From Paucihalobacter ruber (GTDB lineage: Bacteria > Bacteroidota > Bacteroidia > Flavobacteriales > Flavobacteriaceae), in contig NZ_VHIQ01000001.1 of assembly GCF_006494535.1 (NCBI RefSeq), forward strand, positions 1 through 64,000: DNA of 64,000 bases, in the 5' to 3' direction. The notes beneath the pieces were generated by a model. The model made no database searches, had not been told where the DNA came from, and saw only the letters and a list, made by a program, of their open reading frames with translations. The position numbers and the translations under genes were made by a program. Below are positions 8,301 through 17,244 of the stretch, piece after piece; the stretch's first letter is position 1; each line of letters opens with the position of its first letter.

Positions 8301-8870
8301 ATGATTTATAAAGTAATAGAATCTGTAATTGGACATTTCCCTTCTGAATATAAATCAATGTTAGAAGAGATTTCTACCATCCGTATTGTGGACAAGGATA
8401 AGACTATCCTTAAGCAGGGAAAAAATTGTAATCATTTATGGTTTATCAATAAAGGGGCAGTAAAGGCTTATGAATGGATTGACGGAACCGAAAAGGTTTC
8501 TCATTTCTTCTTAAGTAATATGTTTTTTACCAATTATTATTGTTGGGTTACAAAAAAGCAATCTGACTTGACATACAAAGCTGTTGAAGAAAGTGAAATA
8601 ATAGAAATAGACTATCCCAAACTAGAAGAACTCTGTACTCGTCATCATATTTTTGATACCATTGGAAGAAAAATGGCAGAAAAAATATTTGTGCAGGAGT
8701 ATTTCAACAAAAAACTACTATTGAACTGTACTGCAAAAGAAAGATATGAGTATTATGAAAAAGAACAACCTGAAATTTTTCAGCATTTTGCTTTAAAAGA
8801 CATAGCATCGTTTATAGGAGTTACTGACGTTTCGTTAAGTAGGATTAGAAAAGAACGATTGCAAAAATGA
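8301..8870 (+). CDS. Crp/Fnr-family transcriptional regulator
   Basis: 189 residues. The N-terminal cyclic-nucleotide-binding beta roll covers about residues 20-115 (ILKQGKNCNHLWFINKGAVKAY). It is followed by a long helix and a C-terminal winged-helix DNA-binding segment (ALKDIASFIGVTDVSLSRIRKER, recognition helix near the end). No Cys cluster for an FNR-type iron-sulphur site is evident. It lies 78 bp upstream of a DUF2141 gene and a membrane protein gene that probably form its operon. The ligand is unknown. Confidence 0.85.
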   Translation: MIYKVIESVIGHFPSEYKSMLEEISTIRIVDKDKTILKQGKNCNHLWFINKGAVKAYEWIDGTEKVSHFFLSNMFFTNYYCWVTKKQSDLTYKAVEESEIIEIDYPKLEELCTRHHIFDTIGRKMAEKIFVQEYFNKKLLLNCTAKERYEYYEKEQPEIFQHFALKDIASFIGVTDVSLSRIRKERLQK

Positions 8871-8948
8871 CGAACTTATCATTTGTAAAGTAAATTCACT
8901 TATTGACGTTATAATTTCGCAAACTTTAAAAGACGAAATTTAATACGT

Positions 8949-9374
8949 ATGTTAAAACTAATCACATCTACAGTAATCATTTCCATCTTAGTAGTGGTAT
9001 GCGAATTGATGAAGGAAGAAAACAACAAGCTCAGAGTTGAAGTTACAAACTTTGAAAATAAGGCTACAACAAAAGTATATGTAAGCGTATTTTCTGAAAA
9101 AGATTTTCTGAAAAAGTCTATACAGACAAAATCTGTGAGCGCATCAGGCAATAAGGTAATTGTAGAGTTTGATTTACCCCAAGGTGAGTATGCAGTTTCC
9201 ACATACCAAGACGTAAATGCTAATGGTAAACTAGACCGATATTTTATTGGTAAGCCAAAAGAACCCTATGGTTTTAGTAACAATGTAAAGTCTTTTGGAC
9301 CACCAAGTTATAAGGACTGCAAGTTTGCCCTTGCCAATGAACCTAAAACAATTTTAATTTCATTAATAAATTAA
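8949..9374 (+). CDS. DUF2141 domain exported protein
   Basis: 141 residues with a short N-terminal hydrophobic segment (LITSTVIISILVVVC). The body matches the DUF2141 pattern: beta-rich, VYVSVFSEKDFLKK, then LPQGEYAVSTYQDVNANGKLDR, and GFSNNVKSFGPPSYKDCKFAL near the C-terminus. Its function is unknown in the family. It lies 4 bp before the next ORF and downstream of a Crp-family gene, suggesting a three-gene unit. Confidence 0.82.
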   Translation: MLKLITSTVIISILVVVCELMKEENNKLRVEVTNFENKATTKVYVSVFSEKDFLKKSIQTKSVSASGNKVIVEFDLPQGEYAVSTYQDVNANGKLDRYFIGKPKEPYGFSNNVKSFGPPSYKDCKFALANEPKTILISLIN

Positions 9375-9378
9375 ATTT

Positions 9379-9732
9379 ATGATAACCGCATCATTAATTC
9401 TAAATATTGTTGTACTTATTCCTGTCTGCTATTTTTTGCTGACAAATAATTTTAGAATGACAAAAACTATGGGAGAATTTACTCCTGCTCGTGGAATTTT
9501 ACTTTCAATGTATATAACAATACTTTTGGCTTCCATTTTGTTGTTATTATTTTTAGATGTAAAACTTGCCTCTGCACTTTTTTTTATGCAAATAGTGTAT
9601 AAGTTGCTGAGTCCTTTTTCTGTAAAGACTTTCAAAAATCCAGTTGTAATCAGCAATATATTGATTGCGATTTTTCATTTGGTAACAATCTATACAATCA
9701 TAAAGGCAGACGCACTTCATTTTGATATCTAA
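9379..9732 (+). CDS. Four-helix membrane protein, unknown
   Basis: 117 residues with four hydrophobic segments (about residues 2-22, 33-55, 58-75 and 86-109), very few charges and a short C-terminal tail. It starts 4 bp after the DUF2141 gene, so it is very likely cotranscribed. I recognise no motif that assigns a function. Its partner role with the DUF2141 protein and the Crp regulator is inferred from arrangement only. Confidence 0.7.
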   Translation: MITASLILNIVVLIPVCYFLLTNNFRMTKTMGEFTPARGILLSMYITILLASILLLLFLDVKLASALFFMQIVYKLLSPFSVKTFKNPVVISNILIAIFHLVTIYTIIKADALHFDI

Positions 9733-9806
9733 CCGTAACAAGTACAAATACACAACATCGTTTTTATGTTAAGTGGGATAATGTGATTAATTGAACACTA
9801 GTACTT

Positions 9807-9814
9807 TATATTTG
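9807..9814 (+). promoter_or_regulatory. Candidate -7 box before subtilase gene
   Basis: TATATTTG lies 72 bp before the subtilase start, in an intergenic stretch that lacks the rest of the promoter repeat. It is consistent with an independent Bacteroidota promoter. The -33 element is not clear. Confidence 0.35.
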
Positions 9815-9885
9815 CATTAATAATGAGTGACAGTTCAGTACCTCTATATCCACCACTTTGTAAAGCCGAAAACCTTTTAAAATAA

Positions 9886-10875
9886 ATGACAATGAAAAAA
9901 ATAGTATTTTATCTACTTGCATTAGTTTTAACTGTCTCTTGTAATGAATTGACTGAGTTTTACACAAGTGAATATAAATATAGCTATACTCGCCCCATTG
10001 GTTTAATGATGTCTAAAGCGTTTGATACTCTTAATTTATCAGGGAAAGGAATAAAAATAGGAGTGATTGACGCAGGATTTGGAAAATTCAAGACTAACGA
10101 ATTCACTAAGAATCTAAATATAGTTGCGTATAGAGATTTTGTTGATGAAGACACAACTAATTTCTTTTCAAGTCGAGAAAATGATCATGGTACAATTGTA
10201 ACAAAATCAATTGGTGGAAAGAATAGTCAAAATCAGGTCTACGGGCTTGCTTTTGGTTCTAAATATTATTTAGCAAAAACTGACATTTACGACAAAGAAC
10301 CTATAGAAGATGAAAAAAGATTGATAAAGGCAATAGATTGGTTGATAAGTCAGGATGTTAAATTGATAAATATATCTTTAGGATATACCACTTTTGATGA
10401 TGATGATAGTTATTCTAATAAAGATTTAAATGGAAAAACTGCTTTGTCATCTAAACATATAGATAGCATTCTTAATGCAAACAAGGATATTATTATTGTG
10501 GTTAGCGCTGGAAATGAAGGGAATAAAAAATGGAAACACATAACATTTCCCTCTGACGTTAAAGACGTAATAACCGTTGGCTCTACAGATTTTGACGGAA
10601 TAAAAAGGTTTAAAAGCAGCGGTACAGGTGTAGACTATGTTAATTATATAAAACCTGAGATTGCGACCTATCCAATACCAATTGGCAATTCAAACACCAC
10701 ACCGGTTATTACAGGTCTGATAGCATGTATCCTTGAAAAGCAAAACTTAAATAGAGACTTAATAAAGGAAATAGTAATAGAGAGTTCATCAAATTATAAT
10801 TCTCCAAATAAGGAAATAGGATATGGAGTGCCTAAAACCAGTCTAATTCTAGCAAAGATTAAAAAATACCGCTAA
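9886..10875 (+). CDS. S8 family serine peptidase (subtilase) lipoprotein
   Basis: 329 residues. The leader ends in a lipobox (LVLTVSC), so it is probably lipid-anchored. The catalytic triad is visible: Asp62 in GVIDAGFG, His101 in NDHGTIV and Ser269 in GNSNTTP, with the oxyanion Asn210 in SAGNEG. The Ser motif departs from the usual GTSMAAP but keeps GxS..xP. It has no long pro-domain and no C-terminal sorting domain. ATG 9,892 is an equally good start two codons later. It stands alone, followed by a short hairpin and a promoter repeat. Confidence 0.85.
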   Translation: MTMKKIVFYLLALVLTVSCNELTEFYTSEYKYSYTRPIGLMMSKAFDTLNLSGKGIKIGVIDAGFGKFKTNEFTKNLNIVAYRDFVDEDTTNFFSSRENDHGTIVTKSIGGKNSQNQVYGLAFGSKYYLAKTDIYDKEPIEDEKRLIKAIDWLISQDVKLINISLGYTTFDDDDSYSNKDLNGKTALSSKHIDSILNANKDIIIVVSAGNEGNKKWKHITFPSDVKDVITVGSTDFDGIKRFKSSGTGVDYVNYIKPEIATYPIPIGNSNTTPVITGLIACILEKQNLNRDLIKEIVIESSSNYNSPNKEIGYGVPKTSLILAKIKKYR

Positions 10876-10879
10876 AAAA

Positions 10880-10939
10880 TGTATGCGGAATTTAAATTTT
10901 GTTATTTATTTTTAAAGGTAAATTTAAATTATGCATACA
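10880..10939. terminator. Long hairpin after subtilase gene
   Basis: The left arm 10,880-10,900 and right arm 10,920-10,939 (TGTATGC...AATTTAAATT against AATTTAAATTATGCATACA) pair over about 20 bp with two mismatches. It may act as a terminator. With CCGCTAA on the left and CAATCGTT on the right it could also be a short version of the attC-like sites. Confidence 0.45.
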
Positions 10940-10944
10940 CAATC

Positions 10945-11159
10945 GTTCTTAAACCCCACCCCATTTTACGGCATCCCGTAAAAAACCCACACCCAACCAC
11001 CCTATATATGTAAAACACACCAATCCAAGCACCTTGTTTACTTTTTAAGCGGTTGATTGTTAGGTTTGTTACAGGGAATTGTTATATTTGGGGAAAGTAA
11101 CAAATAATCACTAAAATGACGGGGTAACGTTGTAAAAAGTATTGATATTATACGTTGGC
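10945..11159 (+). repeat. Promoter-carrying repeat, copy 5
   Basis: A full-length copy with a perfect TTTTACGG/CCGTAAAA hairpin and a TATATTTG in the second position; the first position reads TATATATG. It ends GATATTATACGTTGGC, a GTTGGC terminus shared with the attC-like sites. Confidence 0.75.
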
Positions 11160-11172
11160 AATAATTAGAAAT

Positions 11173-11712
11173 ATGAGATTTAAACACCTATATATATTAA
11201 TCATATTGACATCAGTTCTTTCTTGCAAAAATAAAAATGAACAGTCTGATTTTGATATGTTTACAGGAAGGTGGACTCTTGACATTGTGGAAACGAAAGT
11301 CGATTCACTTTCAATTTGGGAGCCTCGACAAGACCATTACAAAAATCGAAAAGGTTTTATTCTTTATGACGGCCAAGGTGGAATGGGGGTACATCACGTC
11401 ACAGAAAATTATGATAAATATGATTTTGAAGGGCGTGGAGGACTAGACAGCTTAACGGTCAACGACTTGAGACATTTAGCTGACAATTTTGTCTATTTTG
11501 GAAAGTACAGGGTAATTGACTCACTCAAAATCATTGAACATTATATTGAATCGACAAATTTTCAAAACATGTGGGGCACAACTGCTAAAAGGAACTATTC
11601 CTTTTCAGGTGATACTTTAATTCTAAATCCTATAACGAATATATACCCGAAAACTCGTCTCAAATGGGTTAAATTAAACGACAAGAATGATATAGCAATT
11701 ACCAACAAATAA
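11173..11712 (+). CDS. Lipocalin-like lipoprotein, hypothetical
   Basis: 179 residues from ATG 11,173. The upstream in-frame TTG at 11,155 falls in the repeat tail and is unlikely. The leader ends in a lipobox (LTSVLSC). The body opens FTGRWTLDIVE and has KGFILYDGQGGMGVHH, the pattern of lipocalin-like proteins that start with a GxW and a following tyrosine-glycine turn. It lies 6 bp before an NTF2-like lipoprotein, so the two form a unit. Such proteins usually bind small hydrophobic or aromatic molecules; no ligand can be inferred. Confidence 0.65.
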   Translation: MRFKHLYILIILTSVLSCKNKNEQSDFDMFTGRWTLDIVETKVDSLSIWEPRQDHYKNRKGFILYDGQGGMGVHHVTENYDKYDFEGRGGLDSLTVNDLRHLADNFVYFGKYRVIDSLKIIEHYIESTNFQNMWGTTAKRNYSFSGDTLILNPITNIYPKTRLKWVKLNDKNDIAITNK

Positions 11713-11718
11713 TAAATT

Positions 11719-12234
11719 ATGAAAAACATAAATTTAATCTTTCTCACAATAATTTTGGTTGGTTGCGCTCAAAAGGAAGAAAAAACGGAAAGAATTCAAA
11801 CTTCAAACTTACAGGAACAACTTCAAATAACTGTTGAGGATAGCTTGGCAATTAAAAATATTATTAATATTCAATCAAAAAGTGGAAATTTTGAAGAGAG
11901 GGAAAAAATATGGGCGGAAGACGGCCGTTGGTTACAGGCATTTGGCCGAGTATTTTATGGCAAGGACACCATAACAAGTTTTGAAAAATATTTACATGCA
12001 AACGCGGGTTTCGCTACATCATTTGTAAGTGTTAGGCGTGATCCTGAAATAAAATTTTTAAGGCCTGATGTAGTTGTAGTCCATCAATATCACGAAAGGG
12101 AAGGACAAGTTATCAATGAAGTGGTAACACCAACAAGAAGAATAAACACAACCTATATCATAACAAAAGAAAACGGAACTTGGCAACTTAGAGATAAAGT
12201 AACCATGGATGAACGTGAGCGAACTACAAACTAA
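11719..12234 (+). CDS. NTF2-like (SnoaL/DUF4440-type) lipoprotein
   Basis: 171 residues with lipobox ILVGC at the end of the leader. The mature part matches the NTF2-like cone fold: an N-terminal helix (EDSLAIKNIINIQ), then WAEDGRWLQAFGRVFYGKDTI, HANAGFATSF, and a final sheet strand KENGTWQLRDKVTM. The family covers cyclases, isomerases and non-catalytic binders, so no reaction is assigned. It follows the lipocalin-like gene by 6 bp. Confidence 0.72.
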   Translation: MKNINLIFLTIILVGCAQKEEKTERIQTSNLQEQLQITVEDSLAIKNIINIQSKSGNFEEREKIWAEDGRWLQAFGRVFYGKDTITSFEKYLHANAGFATSFVSVRRDPEIKFLRPDVVVVHQYHEREGQVINEVVTPTRRINTTYIITKENGTWQLRDKVTMDERERTTN

Positions 12235-12251
12235 GGGATGAACTAAAACTA

Positions 12252-12383
12252 TTGGCAACAATGTATAAGCGTAACGCGGGCTAAAGTTCTAAAATTAAAC
12301 GGATTGAATATTAATAAACATATGGTTAAACAGAAAGTGAAGTGCTTCTAGTCCCACACTACGCTTATACTTGACCGTTGTGC
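12252..12383. repeat. attC-like imperfect palindrome, type 2
   Basis: The left end GGCAACAATGTATAAGCGTAA and right end TACGCTTATACTTGACCGTTG pair imperfectly around GCGGGCTAA and AAGTGCTTCTAGTCCCGC-like segments. Clear relatives lie at 30,391 and 45,976. In the first two cases a DUF6090 leader follows immediately. Confidence 0.7.
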
Positions 12384-12391
12384 TTCATTAT

Positions 12392-12456
12392 GACCAACCA
12401 ATAAGAGTCCCGTTTACACGGGCTATAAAAGTTACCCGTTTACACGGGCAATACAT
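12392..12456 (+). promoter_or_regulatory. Conserved leader of a DUF6090 gene
   Basis: ACCAACCAATAA is followed by two copies of the hairpin CCCGTTTACACGGG (12,409-12,422 and 12,435-12,448), then the start codon. Similar leaders precede the DUF6090 stub at 30,588 and the gene at 35,191, where the hairpin reads CCCGCCTTCGCGGG. Its role is unknown; a translation-affecting structure is possible. Confidence 0.45.
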
Positions 12457-13602
12457 ATGATAAAATTCTTTCGAAAAATTAGGCAAAATTTACTTACAGA
12501 AGGAAAAACTGGAAAGTACTTTAAATATGCTATTGGTGAAATTGTGCTTGTTGTGATTGGTATTCTGATTGCTTTGCAGATTAATACTTGGAATGAATAT
12601 AGGAAACAAAAGCAAGTAGAAAAACAGGTTTTAAAAAGCCTATTTCAAGAAATTGAAAAAGACAAAAACGCACTTAAACAAATTGACTATAAATATAAAA
12701 AAGACTTACTTGATATATCTTATTTTAGAAAACTCTATTGGAAAGAGCAGCTTAGTATGGCAGATGCATTAGATCTAAAAAAATTTTTCGGCTTTGTTAA
12801 CCATGATGTAAACCCAAATCGAATCACTTATGATGAAATGATAAGCACTGGCAAGCTCTATTATTTATCAAATGAAAACTTAGTAAACAAGATTATTGAT
12901 TATTACGAACTCATAGATGGTCATATATATCAATCAAGACAAGATAGAATTGAATTTAGAGCAAATTTTTTTGATGTAAGTGATATGAAAGAATTCTGGT
13001 TAACGGTTTACGATAATAATAATAAAGAACTAGCATATAATTTCGCAAATAATCAAAATACTGAAATATATAAAACGATGAAGGTGCTAACAGAATACAG
13101 TCATGCTTTAACTAGAACTACGCAAGCATCTGTAGTTAATTTATATCAAAAAGCTCAAGAACTTCAATTATTAATTAACAAAGAACTTGATGGTACTCTA
13201 ATCTTGGTTGATGACACAAGCTTTTCTGAAGGAAATGCATTAAGTAATGATGAAACTTTACCAAAAAATTTATCGGGATTAGTATCATCTGGTAAATCTA
13301 CTGACGAAATTATTGAAATAATTAAAAATCAGGATAATGACAACCCCAAATTTGATATCTCAGAAAATCAAATCAATAGATTAGGATATTTGCTTATGAG
13401 ACAAGAAAAAAATCAGGATGCCCTAAAAATATTTAAACTAAATACAGAATTATACCCAAAATCAGCTAATTTATATGATAGTTATGGTGAATGTCTTTTG
13501 AAATTAGGTGATACTGAAAATGGCATAAAAGCTTATCAAAAGTCTTTGGAGTTAAATCCAAACAATACCAATGCTAAAATAATGCTTTCTCAATTCGAGT
13601 AA
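12457..13602 (+). CDS. DUF6090 family membrane protein with C-terminal TPR
   Basis: 381 residues. It opens with the family hallmark: a basic amphipathic MIKFFRKIRQ helix, then YFKYAIGEIVLVVIGILIAL leading into QINTWNEYRK (one membrane helix, about residues 28-48, with the bulk presumably periplasmic). A helical region of unknown function follows to about residue 260. Unlike the other copies it ends in about two TPR units (about 305-381: RLGYLLMRQEKNQDALKIF and LYDSYGECLLKLGDTENGI). It is one of eight family members in this window. Function is unknown. Confidence 0.85.
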   Translation: MIKFFRKIRQNLLTEGKTGKYFKYAIGEIVLVVIGILIALQINTWNEYRKQKQVEKQVLKSLFQEIEKDKNALKQIDYKYKKDLLDISYFRKLYWKEQLSMADALDLKKFFGFVNHDVNPNRITYDEMISTGKLYYLSNENLVNKIIDYYELIDGHIYQSRQDRIEFRANFFDVSDMKEFWLTVYDNNNKELAYNFANNQNTEIYKTMKVLTEYSHALTRTTQASVVNLYQKAQELQLLINKELDGTLILVDDTSFSEGNALSNDETLPKNLSGLVSSGKSTDEIIEIIKNQDNDNPKFDISENQINRLGYLLMRQEKNQDALKIFKLNTELYPKSANLYDSYGECLLKLGDTENGIKAYQKSLELNPNNTNAKIMLSQFE

Positions 13603-13613
13603 AATAACGAAAG

Positions 13614-13737
13614 GCTAACAATGCATATAAAAAATAGGCGAAATAGGCGTGTAATCAAGGCTTTTGGCTCGTATCAATCTTTATGCTTTACCGAAAGTTT
13701 GGTGCTTCGAAATCGCCTACTTTTCATATACAACGCC
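13614..13737. repeat. attC-like imperfect palindrome, type 1
   Basis: GCTAACAATGCATATAAAAA and AATAGGCGA on the left pair with TCGCCTACTTTTCATATAC on the right, ending CAACGCC. It is nearly the same as the site at 4,372. A 60-codon ORF reading through it (13,621-13,803) is not credible as a gene. Confidence 0.7.
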
Positions 13738-13846
13738 GACAAATTTTCGAAACCAAAAGGTAAACAACATTTTACTCAAGACTATATAAACAAAGAAAAA
13801 TAACTGCTAACAACAATACCTACAAACAAAAAAAGATTAGAACTAA

Positions 13847-14479
13847 ATGAAAATTATTGAACGATCATTATTCTTCATGTCTTGGACATTAATTATAGGT
13901 TTATCAATCTATTTTTTTATAGAAAATGTAGGTGTTTATTTTACCGGGTACCGCAGTGATAGTTACATTAACAACCCTATATGGATAAGTGCGCACTTAA
14001 TAGGCGGAACATTAGCGTTGCTAACGGGACCCATACAATTCTCTAAATGGATAAGAAACAAATATTTAAACTTTCATAAACTAACAGGTAAAATTTACAT
14101 TATTGGCGCATTTATTGCCGGTTTATCGGCTATTCGACTGTCACTAATAAGTTCTTGTGTAACCTGTAGGATTTCCCTGTTCATTTTAGCCGTTTTGGTT
14201 CTCTTTACTACTTTTTCAGCTTGGTGGTCTGTAAAAAATAGAAATATAAAAGCACATCAACAATTTATGGTTAGAAGCTACATATGCATACTGTCGTTTG
14301 TAGCCGTAAGAATAGGTAGTATTCTTCCATTGGACTTTTTGTTTGGTCAAATTGAAGACCCAACATTTAACAGAACTGTAAATGAGTATTTCTTTTCATT
14401 TGCTCCAATAATTTGTGGTGAAATATTTTTGACGTGGATTCCAACATTAAAAAATATTAAAAGAAAAAAAGGTGCATAA
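13847..14479 (+). CDS. DUF2306 family membrane protein
   Basis: 210 residues with about six hydrophobic helices. It matches the DUF2306 pattern: HLIGGTLALLTGPIQF, a conserved His in NFHKLTGKIY, then ...KAHQQFMVRSYICILSFVAVRIG with a His and Arg in helices, suggesting a heme- or quinone-type membrane site as proposed for related proteins. Function is unknown. It is a single-gene unit between two type 1 attC-like sites. Confidence 0.78.
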   Translation: MKIIERSLFFMSWTLIIGLSIYFFIENVGVYFTGYRSDSYINNPIWISAHLIGGTLALLTGPIQFSKWIRNKYLNFHKLTGKIYIIGAFIAGLSAIRLSLISSCVTCRISLFILAVLVLFTTFSAWWSVKNRNIKAHQQFMVRSYICILSFVAVRIGSILPLDFLFGQIEDPTFNRTVNEYFFSFAPIICGEIFLTWIPTLKNIKRKKGA

Positions 14480-14488
14480 ATGCCGATA

Positions 14489-14617
14489 GCCAACAATGTA
14501 TATCAAAAAATGGCTAAATATCACTAAAATCAACCTTTTGGGCTCGTATCAAAGGTTTTTCTTTAGTAAAGGTTTTGTGCTGCAAAAGCGCTTACTTTTG
14601 ATCTGCTTAAGGTTGGC
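14489..14617. repeat. attC-like imperfect palindrome, type 1
   Basis: It starts GCCAACAATGTATATCAAAAAATGGC and ends TTACTTTTGATCTGCTTAAGGTTGGC. The left and right arms pair imperfectly. The centre TTTTGGGCTCGTATCAAAGG is shared with the other type 1 sites. It is the last site before the AraC/glycan operon. Confidence 0.68.
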
Positions 14618-14640
14618 AGTAATGACCATGACATTCCCTT

Positions 14641-15480
14641 CTATTTAGAATTCATAAATTCTCTGGGACTCTGCTGTTTATACTTTTTAAAAGTCCGGTT
14701 AAAGTGACTCAAACTTTCAAATCCGGAGCTAAATGCAATTCGTTGAATAGATTCCGTTTTATGCAACAACAGTTGACATGCGTTTTCTATTCTTGTTGTA
14801 TTCAAAAAAGTAATAAACGAATACCCTGAATGCTGCCTAAACCAACGGCAAAACGATTGAGGCACCATGTTTGTAACATCTGCCAATTGCTGTACTGTCA
14901 GTTTTTGGTCTAAATGTTCTAAAATATAATTGTTAACCTTGGCAAACTTATCCATATCGTGCTTTTGATGCTGCAAGAACTTATAATCTTTTGAAGCCAA
15001 AACTTTGATAGGCTCATGTTGGGTTAACTGATGCAACAGATCAATTAAGGCAACCAGCTGCTGTACTTTATTTAAGGTTGCGAACGTTGTGATAAGCTGA
15101 ATAATTTTTGGGGTTGGTTCTTTAAACTGTATACCGCGTTGTGCTATTTTAAACAGCGCTCCAAAATGCTCACATTCTTTAAATGATGAAAAAATATTTG
15201 CGCTGAATTGAAATACATATGCCTTCTGTAAGTTTGATACTTCTTGATTTAAGCTAATCCAGTGATGTGGTATGTTTTTTCCAACCAAAACTAAATCGTT
15301 ACTTGTAAAAGTCTCGATAGAATTACCGACGATTCTTGTGCCTTCACCTTCTAAAATAAAGGTCAGTTCTATCTCCGGATGATAGTGCCAATAAGGCGCG
15401 AAAGCTTGGGTCTCAATTGTAAAAAATTGAATAGATTGATTGGTTGATTCAATATCTATTTGCTCTAACTCAGCCCTCAC
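14641..15480 (-). CDS. AraC family transcriptional regulator
   Basis: 279 residues on the minus strand, starting with GTG. The N-terminal cupin-like sensor (about 10-150) includes PYWHYHPEIELTFILEGEGTRIVG. The C-terminal AraC DNA-binding domain (about 180-279) has two helix-turn-helix units, LTVQQLADVTNMVPQSFCRW and SIQRIAFSSGFESLSHFNRT, followed by the FKKYKQQSPREF signature. It is divergent from the PhyH/GH operon, with a 133 bp shared control region, so it probably activates that operon in response to a sugar or sugar derivative. It is one of only two minus-strand genes in the first 47 kb. Confidence 0.92.
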   Translation of the reverse strand: MRAELEQIDIESTNQSIQFFTIETQAFAPYWHYHPEIELTFILEGEGTRIVGNSIETFTSNDLVLVGKNIPHHWISLNQEVSNLQKAYVFQFSANIFSSFKECEHFGALFKIAQRGIQFKEPTPKIIQLITTFATLNKVQQLVALIDLLHQLTQHEPIKVLASKDYKFLQHQKHDMDKFAKVNNYILEHLDQKLTVQQLADVTNMVPQSFCRWFRQHSGYSFITFLNTTRIENACQLLLHKTESIQRIAFSSGFESLSHFNRTFKKYKQQSPREFMNSK

Positions 15481-15514
15481 TATTATGTTTTATAAACTTA
15501 TTAAGTATATAAAG

Positions 15515-15536
15515 ATATCTAATTTAGTTTAGATAT
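15515..15536. promoter_or_regulatory. Candidate operator between araC-like gene and PhyH operon
   Basis: An inverted repeat ATATCTAA (15,515-15,522) and TTAGATAT (15,529-15,536) lies in the 133 bp divergent region. It could be the binding site of the neighbouring AraC protein. A TAATTTTG at 15,584-15,591 matches the -7 consensus for the rightward operon. Confidence 0.4.
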
Positions 15537-15613
15537 GCATAGTTTTGGTTAAAATTGAAAAAAATGTTCTTTTAGTATTCACTTAATTTTGAAGACTATT
15601 AATTTATAAACGC

Positions 15614-16420
15614 ATGGTAACCACAGAAATTTTAAATCAGCCTTATAGCCTTAAGCCAGAGCAAATCGATTTTTACCATCAAAACCGATATATCAAATTA
15701 AAAAATGTTCTAGATGCAGAAACATTAAATCACTTTAATTTGGCAATATCAAAAAAGGTTAATGAGTTAAATAAAGAATACCAGCCACTTGAGGAACGTT
15801 CAACCTATGGTAAAGCCTTTTTGCAATTGTTTAATTTATGGGAACAAGACAAGGCTATAAAGGAACTGATTTTTAGCAAACGACTTGCCAAAATCGCCTC
15901 AGATCTTATGCAAATAGAAGGTGTAAGATTGTATCATGACCAAGCCTTATTTAAAGAAGCCGGTGGTGGTATAACACCTTGGCATGCCGATCAGCACTAT
16001 TGGCCCTTATCTACCGATAAAACGATTACTGCGTGGATTCCGTTGCAAGCAACACCCTTAGAAATGGGACCTTTAGAATTTAGTGCCGGCAGTCATGAAA
16101 TTCTGGAAGGAAGAGAATTATCCATAGGAGATGATAGTGAAGTACAGATTGAGAAGCGTTTAAAAGTTACAGATTATAAACATGTTATTGAACCATTTGA
16201 TGCTGGTGAAATTAGTTATCATTCGGGTTGGGTATTTCACCGCGCGGGTGCTAATACCACCAACCAAATGCGAAAAGTCATGACCATTATTTATATGGAT
16301 AAACACATGACCTTAAAAGAGCCAACAAACAGTGGGCAAATAAACGACTGGAAAACTTGGTGTCCGGGTGCAAAAATTGGGGAGGTGATTAATTCCCCTT
16401 TAAATCCGGTCTTGTACTAA
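15614..16420 (+). CDS. Phytanoyl-CoA dioxygenase (PhyH) family protein
   Basis: 268 residues. This is an Fe(II)/2-oxoglutarate oxygenase: His124 and Asp126 in WHADQHYWPL, the distal His209 in SGWVFHRAGAN and Arg220 for 2-oxoglutarate form the facial triad and cofactor site. No signal peptide, so it is cytoplasmic. It is the first gene of a four-gene operon and its stop overlaps the next start (TAATG). In this context it may hydroxylate or demethylate a sugar-derived or other small molecule; the substrate is not determined. Confidence 0.87.
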   Translation: MVTTEILNQPYSLKPEQIDFYHQNRYIKLKNVLDAETLNHFNLAISKKVNELNKEYQPLEERSTYGKAFLQLFNLWEQDKAIKELIFSKRLAKIASDLMQIEGVRLYHDQALFKEAGGGITPWHADQHYWPLSTDKTITAWIPLQATPLEMGPLEFSAGSHEILEGRELSIGDDSEVQIEKRLKVTDYKHVIEPFDAGEISYHSGWVFHRAGANTTNQMRKVMTIIYMDKHMTLKEPTNSGQINDWKTWCPGAKIGEVINSPLNPVLY

Positions 16421-17244
16421 TGCCAAGTAAATTTCTATATCCATTTTGGGGAAGTGAACACTTGTGTCCAAACGATTTTTTTGAGATTCTTATTTCAAAA
16501 GGCTTTGATGGGATTGAAATTAATATTCCAATAGACCCCATTTTTGAAACCACATTTTATGACGTTTTAAATACCGTTCGGAAGAAAAACCCTGATTTTG
16601 TAGTGGTCTTGCAACAGGTGGTTGGCAAACAAAAGGAAACGCCAGAAAGTTATCTAAAAACGGTGATGAATCGGCTGGAAAGTTTGATTCATCATCAACC
16701 AAATTTTATTAATTCACATACAGGAAGAGACTACTTTTCTTTTGAGGATAATTGCAGAATTATTAGGGCTATTGAAAGCTTTTCTGAAACCAACAATATT
16801 CCGGTCTATCACGAAATTCATCGCGGTCGTTTTACGTTTCACACGAGCACAACCTTACAATATTTAGAAAAATTCCCAAATCTAAAATTTGTTGGTGATT
16901 TATCTCATTGGTGTGTTGTTTCAGAATCTATGCTGCAAGATCAAGAAGAAATCATCAATAAAATTATACCAAAAATTTATCACATCCATGCACGTATTGG
17001 GTTTGAGCAAGCACCTCAGGTAAATAATCCCTTTGCACCCGAGTGGCATGCTTATTTAAATCAATTTACACAATGGTGGCAAAGCATCATCGATTATCAT
17101 CAACCCTGTAGAACCATAACAATTACGCCAGAATTTGGGCCATTTCCGTATATGCCACAAGCACCCTTTACAAAGCTGCCTTTAGCCAACCAGCACAACT
17201 TAAATTTTGAAATGAAAGCTTACCTAAAATCACATTTAAAATGA
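16420..17244 (+). CDS. Sugar phosphate isomerase/epimerase-like TIM barrel protein
   Basis: 274 residues of the AP endonuclease 2/xylose isomerase-like superfamily. Landmarks are GFDGIEINIP near the N-terminus, INSHTGRDYFSF, PVYHEIHRGRFTFH (metal-binding Glu and His), FVGDLSHWCVV and KIYHIHARIGFEQ. These acidic and His residues at barrel strand ends suit a divalent-metal isomerase or epimerase. It overlaps the PhyH gene by 1 bp and the next gene by 4 bp (ATGA), so it is tightly coupled. It probably processes a monosaccharide released by the downstream hydrolases. Confidence 0.82.
   Translation: MPSKFLYPFWGSEHLCPNDFFEILISKGFDGIEINIPIDPIFETTFYDVLNTVRKKNPDFVVVLQQVVGKQKETPESYLKTVMNRLESLIHHQPNFINSHTGRDYFSFEDNCRIIRAIESFSETNNIPVYHEIHRGRFTFHTSTTLQYLEKFPNLKFVGDLSHWCVVSESMLQDQEEIINKIIPKIYHIHARIGFEQAPQVNNPFAPEWHAYLNQFTQWWQSIIDYHQPCRTITITPEFGPFPYMPQAPFTKLPLANQHNLNFEMKAYLKSHLK

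Noticed and set aside
13621..13803. 60-codon + strand ORF
   Set aside because: It lies inside a type 1 attC-like site and translates palindrome sequence.
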